Shown in pieces: positions 6,771 through 9,975 of a DNA stretch of 9,975 nt. Position numbers and translations under genes: made by a program. A model generated the notes under the pieces. It did no database searches. It saw only the letters and a list, made by a program, of their open reading frames with translations, and was not told the origin of the DNA. This DNA comes from Candidatus Stahliibacteriota bacterium (GTDB lineage Bacteria > Hydrothermota > Tepidihabitantia > B3-TA06): assembly GCA_030670165.1 (NCBI GenBank), contig DAOVCF010000060.1:1-9975 (forward strand). Reading direction: 5' to 3'. Numbering within the stretch: the first letter of the stretch is position 1; every line of letters begins with the position of its first letter.

Positions 6771-7400
6771 CTACTGCAGTTTGGTAATCTTAACTGTTTT
6801 GCCGTCATTTGTCTTCGCAAAGTAGGTTCCACTTGAAAGGCTGTTTATCATGACTTTGTTGCCGTTGATTTCACAATCAACCTTTCTTCCTGAAACGTCT
6901 ACAACTTCACAGCAGCCTGGAACTGTTACTGAAGGGCTGCAGGAAAGTATAGAGGGGTTTTCAGTCGGAGTGATGTTAGGCGGAGTCTCTGAAACACTGG
7001 GGGCATCGTTGTAAAGAACTAGTACTTGAAGCCTAGGGTTGATTACGTAACCTCCCATGGAGCTGAACTCGCCCACTAAACCTAAGATGTAGGTGCCAGA
7101 TTCTAGTTGAAACGTGTAGGTGTTTGTTAAACTGAACGCAGTTGACATTTCTAAAGAGTCTCCGTTGCAGGTTAGCCATTGTTCAACCATACCTTGGGAA
7201 CAAGCTCCTTTGTACCAGCCATATGTAGCAGAAATGATACTGGGTTGTTCTAATGTAAATTCGAGTTCCAACACCTTTACAATATCCTCTCCAGTGATAA
7301 CAAGGCTATCCTCAATATGGGTCTCGTACAGGATGGTTCCTCCGAATGCTGTTGATGCTCCTAAAGCCATTAAGGCTATGATTGTTAGAGCTTTTTTCAT
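6771..7400 (-). CDS. Secreted protein with sorting-domain-like C-terminus (paralog of the 5929-6570 gene)
   Basis: The protein has 209 residues, starting at 7400 with AAGGAGG six bases upstream, the same leader arrangement as its paralog. The signal peptide (1-20) differs from that of the paralog at only two positions. The core (about 21-120) shares a similar layout but little identity, keeping the motifs QPS, SGTY and INPRLQVLVLYND. The linker and C-terminal domain (about 135-209) are nearly identical to the paralog, with paired Cys in PGCCEVVD, the block SGRKVDC and the terminus TVKITKLQ. The stop is TAG. This indicates tandem duplication with divergence of the exposed core. I saw no promoter as clear as that of the paralog. 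Function is unknown; export is likely. Confidence 0.8.
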   Translation of the reverse strand: MKKALTIIALMALGASTAFGGTILYETHIEDSLVITGEDIVKVLELEFTLEQPSIISATYGWYKGACSQGMVEQWLTCNGDSLEMSTAFSLTNTYTFQLESGTYILGLVGEFSSMGGYVINPRLQVLVLYNDAPSVSETPPNITPTENPSILSCSPSVTVPGCCEVVDVSGRKVDCEINGNKVMINSLSSGTYFAKTNDGKTVKITKLQ

Positions 7401-7522
7401 TTTATTCCTCCTTGTTATTCTTACATAGATACAAATAGGAAAAACTGGAAAATGCTTAACTAGATTTCACTAAATCCCCATCCTGCCTTTCCCATACCCT
7501 TTTCACTCCAGCGCTCGGCGTT

Positions 7523-8290
7523 CTATTGCCGATCGATGATGATGGTTACCCGGCACTCGGAGAGCAAACGCAGGTTAAGCGGTGAACTCAGAATACGTTC
7601 TGCATCTGCATCGGAAAGAACGATGTCGCAGCGATCACGCCCTGCGGCACGGTCGGCTATCAACCTCAAGGGGTTGAGTCCAAGCTCCCGTGTCTGGAGC
7701 GCGGCTCGCGGCGAGTATGCGTAATGCACATAACCACGTTCCAACAAAACGTTCCTATCCACGTTACCCGCATCAAGGATTACGTTACCTTGTGGATCAA
7801 GGAGTCGCGGAAAGATACCCGGCTGAAAACCTGTTCCTCGCGTATCTATAATGAAGCCGGTGCTGGGGATAAAGCTCAGGTTGTTCTCTCCGGCGTCGGC
7901 TGAGGTATCCGGTTCTTGCTCATGCAAAGAAGCAGGTTGCGTGGGGCGTGGGATGAGTTCATCGAGAAAGGGTCCAACCAGACTTATTACATACTCGTTC
8001 TGAACCTCTCCCGCGGTAGAGTAGCGAGTAGAAACGACTTGTGGATATGAAAGCGCGGTTTGGAAGTAATTCTGAGCGTCTTGTGAGCGAGCCACTGCAT
8101 CCCCTAGACTCAACTCCGCGTAGAGTGGTATGGTTGCAAGCAGTGAATCGAGACTCGCCTTGAGCTCCCCCTTATATAGCGTGTCGCCGGCGAGATCAAC
8201 CGGTCCATAGAAGTGAACCGAGAGTTCGCTCCAATCCACCTCCAACTCCACACCTGTCATCAAGAGAACTGCTAACACGAACTGAACCAT
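7523..8290 (-). CDS. LPP20-family-like exported protein
   Basis: The protein has 255 residues. The start at 8290 has GGAGG five bases upstream. A short hydrophobic N-terminus (residues 1-13) suggests export; there is no lipobox Cys. The middle (about 40-115) resembles a reduced LPP20 domain, in which the usual Arg/Ala-rich helix is degenerate. The strongest evidence is the block STGFIIDTRGTGFQPGIFPR at about 143-162, matching the TGLIIDARGLGLxPxxxPxI pattern of LPP20-associated proteins. Downstream are the family-like segments LGLNPLRL and CDIVLSDADAERIL. Such proteins are periplasmic or envelope-associated and poorly characterised. The start codon is only 25 bases past the tRNA-Gly 3' end, with no terminator between them, so the tRNA promoter probably also transcribes this gene. 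The stop is TAG. Confidence 0.7.
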   Translation of the reverse strand: MVQFVLAVLLMTGVELEVDWSELSVHFYGPVDLAGDTLYKGELKASLDSLLATIPLYAELSLGDAVARSQDAQNYFQTALSYPQVVSTRYSTAGEVQNEYVISLVGPFLDELIPRPTQPASLHEQEPDTSADAGENNLSFIPSTGFIIDTRGTGFQPGIFPRLLDPQGNVILDAGNVDRNVLLERGYVHYAYSPRAALQTRELGLNPLRLIADRAAGRDRCDIVLSDADAERILSSPLNLRLLSECRVTIIIDRQ

Positions 8291-8315
8291 TCAGCCTCCA
8301 GTGTAATACGCCTTA

Positions 8316-8388
8316 AGCGGACGACGGGACTCGAACCCGCGACCACAGGCTTGGGAAGCCTGTGCTCTACCAACTGAGCTACATCCGC
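8316..8388 (-). tRNA. tRNA-Gly (anticodon CCC)
   Basis: The 73-base minus-strand sequence folds as a full cloverleaf. The acceptor stem is GCGGATG/CGTCCGC with one G-U pair. The D arm is GCTC/GAGC. The anticodon stem CAGGC/GCCTG carries the loop TTCCCAA (anticodon CCC, reading GGG). The T arm is GCGGG/CCCGT with the loop TTCGAGT. The discriminator base is U, as usual for bacterial tRNA-Gly. CCA is not encoded, as TAAGG follows. It has its own promoter upstream. Confidence 0.97.
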
Positions 8389-8401
8389 ATCTAGTAAGAA
8401 A

Positions 8402-8429
8402 AGTATAGGCCAGAAAGCGGGTCTGTCAA
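8402..8429 (-). promoter_or_regulatory. Sigma-70-type promoter for tRNA-Gly (and probably the LPP20-like gene)
   Basis: On the minus strand, TTGACA (8429-8424), a 16-base spacer and TATACT (8407-8402, 5 of 6 matches) lie just upstream of the tRNA. The expected start is about seven bases before the mature tRNA 5' end at 8388. This is a typical layout for a stable RNA promoter. Confidence 0.7.
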
Positions 8430-8458
8430 GACACCCCTCTAGCCTGGTAACGATGTGT

Positions 8459-8497
8459 TGACCGTGGTCAGCAAGCGAACGCTTTTGGTTTCGCTTG
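8459..8497. repeat. Two adjacent inverted repeats between the protease gene and the tRNA promoter
   Basis: TGACC/GGTCA (8459-8463, 8466-8470) is followed by CAAGCGAA/TTCGCTTG (8472-8479, 8490-8497). They lie downstream of the protease stop and upstream of the tRNA promoter on the minus strand. The T7 run is on the gene-proximal side of the hairpin, which does not fit an intrinsic terminator. They might be an operator or a processing hairpin; neither is shown. Confidence 0.35.
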
Positions 8498-8508
8498 TGG
8501 CAAAAAAA

Positions 8509-9312
8509 TTACCTCACGTAGATGAACTTGCCTGAGCTTGTCCCTTCAGATGCCTTGAACCGCCAGAAGTATACGCCTTGGCCGATGTCAGGGTTGCAGA
8601 TAACCTCTCCCCGTGCATCGGTTACTCCATTGGTTTCATAAACCTGGCTGCCGGTGACGTCGAAGATTCTCAGGGAATAGTCGGTCGATGCGGGCGCGGC
8701 AAGCCGGATAGTACCGCTTTGAATGCTGGCTGCAGAGATAGCCTGTGCTTCCATAGGTCGCTCTTGCACCGAGACATCCGCTTCCAGGGCCTTTTTGGAG
8801 TTCATCCTAAGTATCTTGCCTACGTCGGAGTCAATGGTGTCTGCGCCCAGGATTATGGCATCCCACACCTGCTGGTTAGAATACTCGGGATGAGCACTCC
8901 AAATGAGTGCGGCCAGACCCGCGATCTGCGGGGTTGTAAATGATGTGGCCTGTACTCCACCGTAACCTCCACCCCGTTTGGTGGACAGTCCTCCTGGAGC
9001 GAATATCTGAACCCAAGAGCCGTATCTCGAGTTTGGCCACCTTGTGTCCTCTGAGTTTGTGGCTCCGACCGCCATAACCTTTTCAAGGGCCGCCGGGTAG
9101 AAAGGTTTATCCGTGTTGTCGTTGTTCACACCGGCACAAAGGAACGCTCCCCTGTCCCAGGCATTGTTCATTATGTTTTCTAGGGCGAAATCGCTCTCAT
9201 CGCCCCCCCAGCTCATGCTGATTGCCTTAACACCGTTGTCTACTGCGTAGTTCATACAGTTTGTTAAGGTGCTGTAATACAAAGGATTGTCACCCCATAT
9301 CTTCAGCGCCAT
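8509..9312 (-). CDS. Subtilisin-like serine protease (S8), C-terminal part of an interrupted gene
   Basis: The frame holds 267 residues from the first internal ATG at 9312. It is in fact open in the same frame up to 9384, just after the TAG that ends the N-terminal part, and no ribosome site precedes 9312. It carries the second half of the catalytic domain: ISMSWGG at 31-37, an oxyanion-type Asn at about 64 (GVNNDN in place of the usual AGN), and the Ser motif ATSFTTPQIAG with Ser124 (codon 8943-8941; Gly of GTS replaced by Ala). After about residue 195, a beta-rich C-terminal domain (IRLAAPAS, LRIFDVTGSQVY, GVYFWRFKA, GKFIYVR) resembles type IX/FlgD-Ig sorting domains. Alone it lacks Asp and His and could not be active. 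It belongs with the 9385-9975 frame. Confidence 0.85.
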   Translation of the reverse strand: MALKIWGDNPLYYSTLTNCMNYAVDNGVKAISMSWGGDESDFALENIMNNAWDRGAFLCAGVNNDNTDKPFYPAALEKVMAVGATNSEDTRWPNSRYGSWVQIFAPGGLSTKRGGGYGGVQATSFTTPQIAGLAALIWSAHPEYSNQQVWDAIILGADTIDSDVGKILRMNSKKALEADVSVQERPMEAQAISAASIQSGTIRLAAPASTDYSLRIFDVTGSQVYETNGVTDARGEVICNPDIGQGVYFWRFKASEGTSSGKFIYVR

Positions 9313-9374
9313 AAGATGGGCATTGCCGGCAACACCTGCTATCCCGACGCCGTTATCGATTTTCGCACACGCAA

Positions 9375-9393
9375 CACCGCAACACTAAGTACC
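9375..9393 (-). other. Probable double compensating frameshift at the HGT motif of the protease
   Basis: Read on the minus strand, the bases after the catalytic HGT codons are ACT TAG TGT TGC GGT GTT GCG, which puts a stop in frame. Removing one T of the TT at 9387-9388 and adding one G to the GG at 9377-9378 gives HGT-SVAG-VA. This is the canonical subtilase sequence, and the frame then continues unchanged into AKIDNGVGIAG. Both changes are in short homopolymers. Confidence 0.7.
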
Positions 9394-9975
9394 GTGACCG
9401 CCGATATCATAGTAATCATTATCATTCTCGTTGAAGTCGTACCCCATGTAGAGATTGTCAACCAGGTCTTCATGGGTGGTATCAACACCCTGATCCAGCA
9501 CAGCCACGCCTGCTCCTTCTCCAGTGGTAGTGTTCCAGGCCCAGTCGGTCTCGGTAATCGGTTTATCCCACTGATCAGGGTACATTGGATCGTTGGGCGT
9601 ATAAGGAGGTGGGTTCATGACCCGTAAGTTGAAAGAGTTCTCCACCGGCTCCTCATCCCATTCCGGGATGTAAATATCAAGGACTTCGTCCGGCTGAACG
9701 AATTGGACCCCGGGCAGGGTCTGGATTCGGTCAAGAGTGGATTTCTCCTCGGCAGGAATCTTGACAATGTACTGGTCACCGTAAAGCTCTATCGTCTCCT
9801 TTGAAGGATTGGGGTAGAAGATCAAGGGAGAGACCTGTGCTCCGTGCTCTGCCGCAAATTCCTGCAGGGCATCGAGGTTCGCCGTCTTAACGATGAACTG
9901 ATCGCCTGCATCGGCGGAAAGGATTACGGGAGAAAGCAAGCAAGCGAACGCGGCTCCCACCATACTGAAAATCAC
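9385..9975 (-). CDS. Subtilisin-like serine protease (S8), N-terminal part, ending at in-frame TAG
   Basis: The frame is 196 residues counted from a GTG at the very window edge, so the true start may lie upstream. A hydrophobic signal sequence covers about 1-23. A propeptide of fervidolysin/I9 type spans about 26-105, with the GDQYIVKIPAEE and LPGVQFVQPDE segments. The catalytic domain then opens at YTPNDPMYPDQW. The catalytic Asp161 lies in VAVLDQGVD and the catalytic His194 in GGHGT. The frame stops at TAG immediately after HGT (9387-9385). The catalytic Ser is in the same frame downstream, in the 8509-9312 part, so the two were one gene of at least 488 residues. The intact protein would be a secreted protease with a C-terminal sorting-like domain. 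Confidence 0.85.
   Translation of the reverse strand: MIFSMVGAAFACLLSPVILSADAGDQFIVKTANLDALQEFAAEHGAQVSPLIFYPNPSKETIELYGDQYIVKIPAEEKSTLDRIQTLPGVQFVQPDEVLDIYIPEWDEEPVENSFNLRVMNPPPYTPNDPMYPDQWDKPITETDWAWNTTTGEGAGVAVLDQGVDTTHEDLVDNLYMGYDFNENDNDYYDIGGHGT

Noticed and set aside
8470..8508. Hairpin CAAGCGAA/TTCGCTTG plus T-run as an intrinsic terminator of the protease gene
   Set aside because: On the coding strand the T-run comes before the hairpin, which is the wrong order. On the plus strand the hairpin is followed by A residues.
9385..9387. In-frame TAG read as pyrrolysine or as a reassigned sense codon in the protease
   Set aside because: scpA, the 6771 gene and the LPP20-like gene all end sensibly at TAG, so TAG acts as stop. 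The codons after it (Cys-Cys) do not fit the family, while a pair of single-base indels restores the canonical HGTSVAG.

Overview
The window looks like chromosomal DNA of an uncultivated bacterium, most plausibly from an FCB-related candidate lineage of the WOR-3/Stahlbacteria or TA06 type. The support is indirect. Secreted proteins end in short beta-rich C-terminal domains resembling type IX/FlgD-Ig sorting domains, one gene encodes an LPP20-family protein with the conserved TGLIIDARG-like block, and there is a secreted subtilase. No taxonomic marker gene is present. Promoters are of the ordinary sigma-70 type (several TTGACA boxes), and strong AAGGAGG ribosome sites occur at some genes but are absent at others.

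Layout. 1-1181 (minus) is the N-terminal 393 residues of a DUF2079 polytopic membrane protein running off the left edge. A 102-bp divergent promoter region separates it from a plus-strand operon of three overlapping genes. These are a DUF362 protein with two 4Fe-4S motifs (1284-2321), a CHASE2-cyclase-like membrane protein (2318-4258) whose cyclase domain lacks several catalytic residues, and the chromosome segregation protein ScpA (4255-4938). Both junctions are 4-base overlaps (GTGA and TTGA). Both divergent genes appear to be leaderless or nearly so.

The strand then flips, and 5055-7400 (minus) is a more AT-rich stretch. It holds an HhH-GPD-like DNA glycosylase-type protein and, upstream of it, two tandem paralogous secreted proteins with near-identical ends and divergent cores. 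After that, still on the minus strand, comes tRNA-Gly(CCC) at 8316-8388, which probably shares a transcript with the LPP20-family gene at 7523-8290. The right end (8509-9975) is a secreted S8 protease whose frame is broken by an in-frame TAG exactly at the catalytic HGT motif. The break is best explained by two compensating single-base indels.

No CRISPR array, insertion sequence, rRNA gene or clear intrinsic terminator was found. No complete undescribed system is evident. The most informative items are the probable pseudo-cyclase, the leaderless divergent pair, the duplicated secreted proteins with variable cores, the odd Cys-bearing glycosylase-like gene and the split protease.
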